Source of the DNA: Penelope pileata
Taxonomy: Eukaryota; Chordata; Aves; Galliformes; Cracidae
Direction: 5' to 3'
Assembly (NCBI GenBank): GCA_013396635.1
Contig: WBMW01005494.1
Span: 36,910-100,909 of the forward strand
Length of the DNA: 64,000 nucleotides
The translations under genes and the position numbers were made by a program. Below, in pieces: positions 1 through 9,900 of this stretch; position 1 is the first letter of the stretch; every line of letters begins with the position of its first letter. Below the pieces are notes generated by a model that worked only from the letters and a program-made list of their open reading frames with translations, did not search any database and was not told the DNA's origin.

Positions 1-130
1 TTCTCCTTCCCCGGGACTTTGCTCTCTCTGCCGGGGCTCGGGGCGCGTTCCCCCCAGCGGGAGGGGGGCGGGCAGCCCCCTGCTTTCTGCCGGGCCGAGG
101 ATGCGCTCCGCGGGCAGGGCCGGTCCCCTC
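1..130. promoter_or_regulatory. GC-rich, CpG-containing patch at the window edge
   Basis: The first ~130 bases are rich in G+C with many CpG dinucleotides and a GC-box-like GGGGGCGGGC near position 64. This resembles the edge of a CpG-island promoter, possibly one used by PCBP3 far upstream of its coding exons. No TATA box or clear first-exon donor can be assigned, and the patch is cut by the window edge. The promoter reading is inference only. Confidence 0.25.
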
Positions 131-1159
131 CGTGTCCCCAGCCCCGGGATAGCTGCGGTCCCCGCTGTGCCACCCGCCAAACCCGGGGCTGTGCCACCGC
201 CCACGCTGCTGGGAGTCCTGCGCCCCTGGGGCCCAACCCGCTTGGCTCAGAGAGGGGTGGTGACACCGAGCCCCTGCGTCCCTGTCCCCAAGCGTGGCAG
301 CGGCTGAGGGCGATGGCAGGGATGTGGCATGGGAGGATGAGCGCTGGGCAATGCCTTGAGGGTTGGATCCCCTGTGAGGTCCCGCCTGGCTTTTGCCAGT
401 GGGTTTCTGAACGTTGTCTCTGGCCCTCCAAACAAATTCGTCACTGCACTCACAGCTGGGACGAACGTGGCCCCAGCCTCAGTGCTGTGGGAGGGAGGAG
501 ACCCTGATATTTTGGAGCCCGCATCTCTGAGCCCACATCTCTAAGCATCCCTGGCGCTTGGGCATCCCACTCCCTCCAGCAGCCGCTGCACCTCGGAGCA
601 TCCCCACCCCATGCGGATGCTGCATGCACAGCCCCTGGGAATGGCACGGTGCTGCAGGGCATCCCCCCAGCTCCCCGTGCAGAGCTGCTCTGGCCTGGCC
701 ACAGCCCTGGGGGAGACACCCGAAATCTTGGTGACCCGAGCCATGCTTTGGAAAAGTGTTTCCATTGCCACCCCTGGGCAATGGATGCGATGGGAAAACC
801 CTGCCTGCCTTGTTTTGTGTTGAGAAGGTGCACGACCCGGGNATGCACTGGGATGGCACTCCAGGAGGCAGGTCCTGCTTTGCGGACAGCGATCCACGGG
901 GAGCCCTGGCCGGGGGATGCTGTCCAGGCAGCGGGGTGGGGATTTTTCTGCATAGCCTGCTGGTGTTTGCTTTGCCACCCCACATGCTCCAGACCCGGCT
1001 CCCCGCTGCCCATCACCTCAGGACTGCAGAGTGGCCTTGCCCCATCCCTGCCACCCCACAGCCACACAGTGGGGATGCATGGTTCAGGGCTGGTAAAGCC
1101 GGTGGGGACAGGGCCCTGCAGCTGGCACCTCCCCGGAAGGGGTTAAGCCCAGCGCTCGG
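131..1159. other. GC-rich non-coding stretch, nothing recognised
   Basis: Open frames here are short, overlap on both strands and have no recognisable domain, as expected of GC-rich non-coding DNA. A single N at 842 marks an unresolved base or gap. Confidence 0.5.
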
Positions 1160-1654
1160 CTCCGGTGTCCTGCTGATGGCTGCTCTGCATCTGGGTGCGG
1201 TAAAAGCTTTTACGCCTTGGCTGGGTTTCAAGGGCAGAGGCTGGAGGATGACTCACGCTCCCCTGCTGCCAAGGACCAAACCTGTTGTGCTGGACCCCCT
1301 CAGCATGAGGTGATGGCTTCCTGAGAACAGCCGGAGGGGCCCCGCTGCATTTGCGGCATGCAGGGAGGGGGCCGTCCCAGGAGGTTTGGGAAGCAGCGCT
1401 CATCCATCCCTCCATCCATCCCTCCATCCATCCCTCCATCCATCCATCCCACAGAAGGATGCTGCCCAGCATCCCTCCTGCAGGACCGATGGATGCTCCA
1501 TCCCGCCAGGATCCGTGCAGGGACCTGGAGGGAACGCCCTGACTCCGCTCCTGGTTGTCCGCAGGGCAGAGCCGCCGCCAGCTGTGCTGCCAGATGTGCT
1601 GCCACGCCGTGCCGTACTGGGGACCGTCCCCGGGGGTAAGCAGGGAGCGGAGGC
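1160..1654 (+). repeat. Gap-bounded duplication, copy A (likely assembly artefact)
   Basis: This 495-base block is repeated at 1905-2399 at a constant offset of 745 with only a handful of substitutions. Copy A ends at the base before the N at 1655. It contains a 14-bp perfect palindrome (GTAAAAGCTTTTAC at 1200-1213), a CATC/CCAT simple repeat at about 1401-1450 and a possible exon at 1565-1635. The exact coincidence of the copy boundary with an N suggests unmerged overlapping contig ends or two haplotypes rather than a biological tandem duplication. Confidence 0.85.
1565..1635 (+). other. Possible 5'-UTR exon of PCBP3, copy A
   Basis: A 71-base GC-rich segment is preceded by a pyrimidine-rich acceptor (TGGTTGTCCGCAG) and followed by a strong donor (GGGGTAAGC). 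It would fit a non-coding PCBP3 5' exon spliced to the acceptor at 24864. There is no homology evidence and the 23-kb intron is unverified. The same segment recurs in the duplicate at 2310-2380. Confidence 0.25.
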
Positions 1655-1904
1655 NCCCGGGGCAGTCCCGTGCTGCTGCCCAAAGCAGTGCCACTGGGGT
1701 GGGTCGGAAGATGCTCAGCTCCCAGAGCAGGGGTCTCCAGATCTGGCGGATGGGGGTGAGCGGAGCCCCAGCTCCTTTCCCCGGCCTGCCCTGGAGCGCT
1801 GTGCTGGGCACTGCGGCACTGCTGCGTGCAGGGGTCCCTGTGCTGGCCCTGCGGAGAGCGTGGGCTGGGAACAAGCAGTGCTTTGTCCTCCCTCCCACCC
1901 CCTN
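1655..1904. other. Small contig between two single-N gaps
   Basis: Ns at 1655 and 1904 bracket 248 bases that separate the two copies of the duplication. The piece is GC-rich and unrecognised. It looks like a small contig placed between two unmerged ends. Confidence 0.6.
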
Positions 1905-2399
1905 CTCCGGTGTCCTGCTGATGGCTGCTCTGCATCTGGGTGCGGTAAAAGCTTTTACGCCTTGGCTGGGTTTCAAGGGCAGAGGCTGGAGGATGACTCA
2001 CGCTCCCCTGCCGCCCAGGACCAAACCTGTTGTGCTGGACCCCCCCAGCATGAGGTGATGGCTTCCTGAGAACAGCCGGAGGGGCCCCGCTGCATTTACG
2101 GCATGCAGGGAGGGGGCCGTCCCAGGAGGTTTGGGAAGCAGCGCTCATCCATCCCTCCATCCATCCCTCCATCCATCCCTCCATCCATCCATCCCACAGA
2201 AGGATGCTGCCCAGCATCCCTCCTGCAGGACCGATGGATGCTCCATCCCGCCAGGATCCGTGCAGGGACCTGGAGGGAACGCCCTGACTCCGCTCCTGGT
2301 TGTCCGCAGGGCAGAGCCGCCGCCAGCTGTGCTGCCAGATGTGCTGCCACGCCGTGCCGTACTGGGGACCGTCCCCGGGGGTAAGCAGGGAGCGGAGGC
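1905..2399 (+). repeat. Gap-bounded duplication, copy B (likely assembly artefact)
   Basis: This is the second copy of the 1160-1654 block and begins at the base after the N at 1904. Differences are a few single-base changes, such as TTGCGG versus TTACGG upstream of the GCATGCAGGG motif. It holds the same palindrome (1945-1958), CATC repeat (about 2146-2195) and possible exon (2310-2380). It continues into unique sequence on its right, while copy A continues into unique sequence on its left, which is the pattern left by two overlapping contig ends. Confidence 0.85.
2310..2380 (+). other. Possible 5'-UTR exon of PCBP3, copy B
   Basis: This is the same 71-base acceptor-to-donor segment as at 1565-1635. 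If the duplication is an artefact, this copy is the one with contiguous downstream sequence. Confidence 0.25.
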
Positions 2400-2658
2400 A
2401 CGCGGTGATAGGGCAATGGGGCTGAGCTGCCCCGTGCATGTCCTGGAGGCACTGGGAGGTGGGGTGGGCTGTGGGGAGGTTCCCGCTGCAGCACTGCTGG
2501 GGTTTGAGCCCGACCTACTTGGAGGTGGTGCAGAGCCGGCCCAGCCCATCGTGCTCCCGAAATGGCCAAGGTGAGGGTTTGGGAAGTGGCAGTGTACGAG
2601 GGCAACTGGGTTCTGTTTCTTATGCGTGGCTGTGTACCCGACCAGCTGTCTTTCCACG

Positions 2659-3135
2659 TATGTTTGAAGAAGAATGAATTTGAAAAATGAATGGAGAATG
2701 GAGAAGAAAGAATTTGCAGAAGAATAATTTGCAGAACGAATTTAAAGAAGAGGGAAATTGAAGAATGTGAAGAAGAATCTGTAGAAGTTGAAGAGCAAAT
2801 TTGAAGAAGTGTAAACGTGAAGAATTTGAAGGATGAAATCCAAGAATGTGAAGAAGAATTGGAAGAAGAATGAACGTGAAGAAGAATTTGGGGAAAAATT
2901 TGTAGGATTTGAAGAATTAATCTGAGAAAGAATGAATTTGAAGAGAAATTTGAAGAATGAAAGTGAAGAATGAAAGCGAAGAATGTGAAGAAGAATTTGT
3001 AAATGTGAGGAATGAATTTGAAAAAGAGTTTGGAGAAGAATGAAGCTGACTAATTTAAGAAGAATATGTAGAAGTACTTGAAGAATGAATTTGAACAAGA
3101 CGAAGGATGAACGTGAAGAATTTCAAGAAGTGTTT
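2659..3135 (+). repeat. Degenerate purine-rich GAA/GAATTTGAA repeat
   Basis: About 480 bases are built from variants of GAAGAATTTGAA and GAAGAATGTGAAG, almost without C on this strand. Unit length and spacing vary, so it is an old or imperfect tandem array. The strong purine asymmetry creates artificial reading frames on the minus strand rich in Phe, Leu and Ser. The flanks are GC-rich, so the array is a sharp compositional island. Confidence 0.85.
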
Positions 3136-6100
3136 CGGGAAGGACTGGAGGAAGGCACGTGGCGACTCGAGGCATCTCCCGGGCAGGTGGAGCGCAGAGG
3201 GCTCTGCTGGAGAAGTGAACGGGCGGAGATTTCAGGGAGGGGCGGAGGAGAGAAGTGCTGCCCTCCCCTAGATGCCGGGGAAGGGACGGGCAGGCTGCGG
3301 CTCGGGGCTGCCACCTAGCGCTGACTCCGCCGGCTGACGCCTGGCTGGGCGATGGAGTGGGATGGGAGGTGGAGGGTCCGCCGGGGAGCATCCGTCTGCA
3401 CCTCTCCGGCTTGGAAGGGACGTGTGCTAAAGCAAGACTCGCCTCTTTACTGTGTGTTTCTGGGAGAACTGCTCTCGCCCAGCTTTGTGCTTTTGGTAAC
3501 AAGAAGGCAGCGTTTCTGGGAGCTGCGGGGAGGAGTCTGCCTGGAACAGAGCCTGCCACCTGTGCAGGGGCTGCTCCGTGGGGCTGCAGTGGGCCGTGGC
3601 GGTCCGTGGCTGCTGCCTCCAGGCAGGCAGAGAGCTCGGGATGCTGCCTTGCCAAGCCCCAGCAGGCACAGCCCTGACATCTCTGACATCTGTTGGCTTT
3701 GGGGGAGATGCTCCTGATGCGGCTGCTTTGGATGCTTTGTGGCCCTGGGGGCCGGCTGTGCCTCCAAGGTGGGGCAGGAGGAGGAAAGAGGCCAATTTCC
3801 CAGCCGAGCTCTGATGGAGATGCTGCCTTCTCCCATAGCCAGGGCGGGGATCATCTCTGCCCCTGAGCTGCTGGCACTGCCCGGCTCTCCTCATGTCTGT
3901 CCCCATGTGCACCCACTCTGCTGCTTGCAGGTGGCTCTGTGACCAGTTTCCCCACCTGAAAATCGTGTTACTCCTCCGGGGCAGCACAGGCGAGTGAGGG
4001 AAGTGAAGTGTGGCTTTGGTGGCCGCGATGCTCGTGGGGTGACCGTGCCATGCCCCAGTGCCACACACCCCAGGGCACTGCAGCAGGCGACAGCAAACAG
4101 AGGATGGAAGGCAAAACAAAGACAGAAGCGCTGAGGCAGGCATTGATTTTGCTGACCTCCTCACTCCTGTTTGCCTCCAGAGCAGGAGGAAAGGGGCTGT
4201 GAGCAGGAGCATTGCGGTGCTTGTGCAGCTCCTAATCCTTTCTGTGCTTCGGAGAGGCATCACCCCGTCTGGCTCCCCAGACACCCAAACCAGCCCCATT
4301 TAATGGATCTAATCCTCCCACTGGAGCAGGGAAGGACTTTGGGTTCCTGTGCACAGCGCAGGACTCGCCCCAAGGCTGTTTCTGGGAAAAATGGAGAGAA
4401 ACGGCAAGGAGAGGGCAACCCAAATGCTGTCAGGAGGGGGGGGATGCTGAGGGTTCTCCCCCAGCTGCATGCCACTTCCTTACCCTGCCAGCATAGCAGG
4501 ATTGGTGATGGTGGCTGGCTGGATGTCCGTGGCTAGCACAAGGTGCTGACGGTGGCCGTGATGCCCTGGGGGCCGCACACCCCAGCTGGGCATTGCTCTG
4601 CTTTGGTTTGCCTTGCTCTGAAAGCACCACTGGCTTCGGGAGGGAGGAAGAGGCGGGATGCCGAGCCTCCCCCTCGCCAACCAGTTTGTCCTCTCGAAGA
4701 TTAGTTCCCTTCCCTGGCTTATGGGGATTTGCAGCCACTCCATCTGCTCCAGCCCAGCAGGGCTGTCCCTGCAGCAGGGTTTGTCCCTGGGCTTTGCAGC
4801 ACCCCCTGGCTGCCAGCGGGCATCTTGCTGCTGCCTCCCAGCAGTGGGGATGCGGGGTGCAGGTGACACACCAGCTCTTGGGGACACCGCTCCCAGCCTG
4901 ACCTCGCGTGTCTGCTTCTTTTCTTTCCAGTGTTTCTGTGGTATAAGCTTTGTTTAGCTGCAGAAAGGATGCTCGTAGCTCCTCGGGGGTCTCGGGGAGG
5001 TGGCTGCCCGACAAAACGCGTTGGCCCTGGGGGAAGAGCGGGCGGTGGAGAGGAAAGCATCCTCTGCAGGGGACAGGAAACGGGCTTGGTAGATGGTGCC
5101 TGCCGGGGCTTTGGGAATAAATCAGGGGTTTTCTGGCTCACAGGTGCTTGTAGAACCACTTCTTTCTGGAGGTGAGGGCTCTCCCCTCCCGCTCCATCGC
5201 TCCCATCTCGTCACCAGGCGCTGGTGGAGGTGGCGGGCAGCACGGAGGCTGGAGGTAAGCTGGAGGAGAGCTGGTGACAGGCGGGCTCGCTGGATTTATA
5301 GGCACTGACTGAACTGGGTTTGTGGAAGCGCCGGGGGGGCAGGGGGTGATGCTGTGTGCCATCCCGCTTCCACGCTGCTGCAGCACGGATGGGCACAGGG
5401 GCGCAGGTTGGGGCACCTCTTGCCATGCCAATGCGCTTCCAGCAGGTCACGTCCTGCGAGGATGCTCCTGGTGGGTCCGTGCTCAGGAAGCGCTGGTTTC
5501 TCTTTCTGCACTATAACAAGGCAGAACATTGCAAAGAGGGGAGCTCTGGGTGCTGAGATGCTGCGACATCATCCCCGTCCCATTCACCTGGTGCTGCCCC
5601 CGCTTTCTCTCCCTGTTCCCCCACCAGGAACACTGGTGGAGGCTGTGAGGTGCCAGATGAGAGGTCCTCCACCTTCCCCTCGTCTCCCCAAATGGACAAT
5701 GTCTCTGCTCATTAGGCACCCGCCCAGGGGGCAGATGTCAGCTCGGCTCATGGAGCTCATGGCTTTTCTCAGCTCATCGCAGCCACGGCTCTGATGGCTC
5801 TGGAGCGCTCAGTTCCCATCACGTCAGGCGCCGGCCGCATCCCTGCCCGCCCCACCTGCCCCGCAGCACAGACCCTCACCTTCCTCCCTGCAGCCCCCCA
5901 GGCAGCGAGGCTCCAAGGAGGCTTCATTAAGAGGCTGGAAAATAACGGGCACCGGTGGCACGCATGCGCTCCCATCGGTTTTCCGTGCTGGGCAGCGCCT
6001 GGGAGGAGAAGCCATCACTGCAGCACTTTGAGGCTAATGCGTCCCGACAGCTTGCTCACTGGGACATTAAAATCATTGCCTCTGTCTGTGTAAAACACAG

Positions 6101-6310
6101 AGCGAGTCGGATGATGGGAACACAGGTCAGGGGAGGACCATTCTCTCCCCTTCACAATCAGCATTGCCACTGGAAGCCGAGCAGCAGCACCGAGAGGGTC
6201 CCACCAACAATACTGTGCCCCACCCCGTGCAGGTCCCCACCGGCACATGGCAGGGCTGGTTCCCTGTGGGGATGCACTGCAGCTCAGGTGCTGAGGAGGG
6301 AACCATAAAT
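3136..6310. other. Non-coding stretch, nothing recognised
   Basis: GC-rich, CpG-bearing sequence around 3150-3340 gives way to mixed sequence. Acceptor-like CTTCTTTTCTTTCCAG ends near 4930, and GGAGGTAAGC near 5253 resembles a donor. No pair defines an exon I can support, and no coding homology is apparent on either strand. Confidence 0.45.
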
Positions 6311-6640
6311 TCATAGAATCAATCATTTGAATTGGAAGGGACCTCTAAAGGCCAGCTGGCCAATTCCCTGCAGTGTGCAGGGACACCCAGCTCCACCCAC
6401 AGGGATGGACACAGCTGCATCAGGGTGCTCAGAGCCCCCCAGCATGACCCTGAGTGTCTGCAGGGGTGGGCAGCCCCACCTCTCTGGGCACGGTGCGGTG
6501 CTGCACCACCCTTAATGTAAAAGGCTAGATCCAATCCGAATCTCCCCTCTTTTATTCTGAAACCATTTCCACTTGTCCTGTCACAACAGACACTGCTAAA
6601 GAGTCTGCCCCCTTCTTTCTTATAGCCCACCTCAACCAGA
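6311..6640 (-). mobile_element. CR1 LINE fragment (3' end)
   Basis: The reverse complement of a CR1 3' region is seen: CATAGAATCA followed by TTGGAAGGGACCTCTAAAG at the left, then the GCACCACCCTTAATGTAAAA and CCACTTGTCCTGTCAC segments typical of CR1. The copy is diverged and 5'-truncated. The right boundary is approximate. Confidence 0.85.
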
Positions 6641-6888
6641 GCATCCTCTACCAGCTGCACACTGCCTTTTCCCCTCGCTCTGACCCTATGCTCCCAAATT
6701 CAGGCCAAGCAGGCAGCACTACCAGTGCCAAGTGCTCACAGGTGAGGAGAAGCTGCCATCAAGATTGGCTGGCTGGTTTTCTTCAGGGCACCTGTGCAGG
6801 CAGCTTGTGTTAGTCTTTAAATAGTGATGTGCTGCTTGCTCTTGGAGCTTGCCATTTGCAGAAGAGGTGAGCTGGGTGCTGGAGCAGT

Positions 6889-6976
6889 GGTCTTGGTCTT
6901 GGTCTTGGTCTTGGTCTTGGTCTTGGTCTTGGTCTTGGTCTTGGTCTTGGTCTTGGTCTTGGTCTTGGTCTTGGTC
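6889..6976 (+). repeat. (GGTCTT)n hexanucleotide microsatellite
   Basis: Almost fifteen uninterrupted copies of GGTCTT span 88 bases. It generates a spurious alternating Val-Leu reading frame. The perfect array suggests a young, length-variable locus. Confidence 0.97.
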
Positions 6977-9900
6977 AGGAGCTGCTTCTGCATCTCCAGC
7001 CCTGATTAGGTGGGGAAATTCTGTGTGGGGTCCATGAAAATCCTGGTATTGACTCTGTCCTCAGGTGCTTTTATCTGGGAGCAATAGGTGTGTTTTGCTG
7101 GAATCTGGACACCTCTGCCACTCTGATGGTCACAAAAAGTTCTCCCTCCGACTCCTCCTGAGCATCATTCACCTGTGCCTTAGTGGCAGAAGCCAGGTTT
7201 GCTGATGGCACCCCATCAATGAAACATTTAGAAAACATCGTAGGCTTTCTGGTGTCTTTCTCATTGTACCAATGAGTTTTGCACTGGAGAAAATCAACCA
7301 GGAAAAATAAAAATGGCTCATTTGCTTGTATTGCAGAGCAGGCACGAGGTGCAGGGGCTTTCGCCATCCTGGAGAGAGGATTTGGGAGGTGATGGTGAGG
7401 CTGATGGTCTACAAAATGTCAGTTGTCTGTGAGCTGCCTTTTAACACGACTGACCTGCATTGGTTGCAGATGGGCCGGACCCTGCCGTGGTTAGGAGCTT
7501 GTTGTGCTTGGCAGTTTGTTGGTGTGTGAGCAGGAGGGTTGTGATGCACATAACGAGAAGCAGAGCTGCTGGAAGATGGACCAATATTTGATTAAGAAAA
7601 CTGCTGACAAGATCATTAGTGATGCATTTCCTGGATGCTCAGAGTTCGGATAAGCTCAAAGCTGGGATCTGGAAGACAAATAAAGCTTTCCTTCCTTGTG
7701 AACTCTCAATGACCTTTCTCCCCAAAATGCCTAAAAGAGGTTTCAAACTGATGCCATAAATGCTTACTGGGGAAACGTTTAGAGGCTTGTAACCTAGAGT
7801 GAATGCATGGGAGTTGGGGATTTGACCTACATAGGAGTTTGACATGCAGCAGCATCTGAGCTTCATTGGGTTTTTCTTCTTTTTCCTCAGTGGTGACCAG
7901 CAAAACTGAAATCTACCAAGGCTCCCCCTGCTCAGGGCTGCTTTGCTCCCTGGTGCCAGGAGGATGCTCCTGGGAGTGCTGAGGGGTCGTGCTCCCCTCC
8001 AGGTCTTTCCCTGCTGCCCGTGCTGCTGACCCCAGCCCTCTGCCCCCAGCCCCAAAGGTGAGTCATGCGCTGCTGTTGCTGGGAGAGTTTTGTTTGTGTT
8101 TTCCATCCTTTTCATTATTTTTGCTGATTCGTTTGGATTTTTCCCCCCCCTATATCTTCTGGGAGCCCATGGGAGAATGATGTTACCGTCTTTTGGCAGT
8201 GTGTGGGATTTGAAATTTATTGTACCTCCACTCAGATTTGGAGGGCAGGGATGCTGTCCAGGGACCAATCTGGATCTTGAAGTGGAAAAACCACATTAAT
8301 GGTGGGGATGGCCTGGCACAGGTGCAGTTCCCACTTGCGAAGCAGAGCAGCCCCGAGCCCAAGCGATGAGTGTGGACTGCAGCTCACCCATCCCACTGCT
8401 CAAAGAGTATTTTGGACAGTGGAGAGGTTTTCCTGCCCTCTGGCACTCAGCTTATTAACTGCTCAGGCTGATCGATTGATGGTATTGACGGGCGATGCAT
8501 GCCCCAGTTAACTTATTGGGAGCAGCAGCAAAAATAAAGCAATAAAAATAACCCTGTGCCCATGTCGCTGGAACTTTGCTTCCATTGCCTTTGTGGTTTG
8601 ATTTCTGGCCAAAGCAGAGTCATAGCTGTGCTGTTGGGTCTCGCTGGGATCTGGCTGGGGTCCTGCTCTTCCATCCCACTCTTCTGATGGCTTCTGGTTG
8701 GTGGCTGCTGGGGCAGGACCTCCCCAGACTGCTCTGAGTCTAGAGGAAAATAGAGACAAGGCTCTGTTTATGGGGCATAAGCAGCCCAGAGGCATTGCTC
8801 CCACTGTTATGGTACAGAACTTGGCTGAGCCGTATGAAGAAAGAGGACTGGGTAATGACCCAAACCACACCTTTTTTCTCACTGAAGTTGGCCTTCCCCA
8901 GCATTTCAAAGCAACCCCAGCAGAGCGTTCCTCCAACAAAGCCCCAGCTCTGCTAGCAGGGATGTCATGTGCGAAGGGGAGCATGGGGCTCACAGGGGCT
9001 CTCCCACCTCCTGCAAGGGAAATGGGGCTAAGGAACGTTGGAGACCGGGAACCAACCTTAGCCCCTGTACCCGGCTCTGCAGGCTCCTGCTCCACGCTCA
9101 GCATGCCCCTGCCTGGCGGACCCCGACCCTCTGAGGAATCGCTCTGGAGCTCGAGGCCAGCCTGCAGGGAGAGGTAAGGCAAGCTCAGCCCCTTCCCAGG
9201 TCCAAGGTTTCCCATCCTGCTGCCTCTGCCCCTGTTGCACTTGGTCACTCACCTTCTACCACGTTGGTCACATTAAAACCAGCTAAAGTGCTAAGCTGGG
9301 AAGAGCAAAGAGGGGCTCATGTTCATCAGCCACTCTGCTTTTGTTACTAAAATAGATCTGCTGTGGCCTGAGGCTGCCGTGCTGTCCCAGGCATTGACTA
9401 TCGCAAATGGACGGCGAGGGAACATTTTCCATTAGCGAGGAGAAGGATGTGTGCCCCTTGTTGAGGAGACAGCCCCGTAAAGCAGAAATGTAGCAACGGC
9501 CAGACCCACCCCTCTCCTTTTCTTTATACAAGTGCTAATCCCTACTATCTGCACACAAAGCCCTGCCAGAGCAATGCCCCACACCTGCAATAAGATGCTG
9601 TGTCTGGGGTAAGGGGATGATGCAACCTTAGGGGCGTTTCTCATAGGAGATGCAGGGGATGCACTAAGATGCAGTTGGGGCAGGATTTGCCCCCAGACCT
9701 GCAAGAAGGCTGTCCCAAGGTCACAGGTTGGTATCGGTTGTGCACTCATCTCTTGGGGTGTCTGCTGTCATCTCCTGCTGCTCCTGGGTGCTGTGGGCAC
9801 ATCCACCTGTAGGAGGTTGGGGAGGCTTCACAGGCTTGGGGGCCGTGGGCTTGAGGAAGGGTGTGCTTTGGGGAGCGCCCAGGGGACTCTGCCAGCACCT

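Noticed and set aside
1300..2439. Long minus-strand frames of 277 and 379 residues
   Set aside because: They are built from the duplicated block and its CATC repeat, cross the N positions and have no domain.
2742..3098. Minus-strand 118-residue hydrophobic frame
   Set aside because: It is the translation of the GAA-type repeat on the opposite strand; the Phe/Leu/Ser composition follows from the repeat.
4930..5253. Acceptor-like and donor-like sites suggesting an exon
   Set aside because: The only pairing gives a long segment with no reading frame or homology, and single sites occur often by chance.
6824..7037. Frames with alternating Val-Leu or Ser-Trp
   Set aside because: They are translations of the GGTCTT microsatellite.
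7071..7367. Minus-strand 98-residue frame (MAKAPAPRACSAIQANEPFL start) with a non-random look
   Set aside because: ANEPFLFFLVD briefly recalls a serpin C-terminus, but the remaining residues do not fit a serpin, there are no splice sites and no domain is identifiable.
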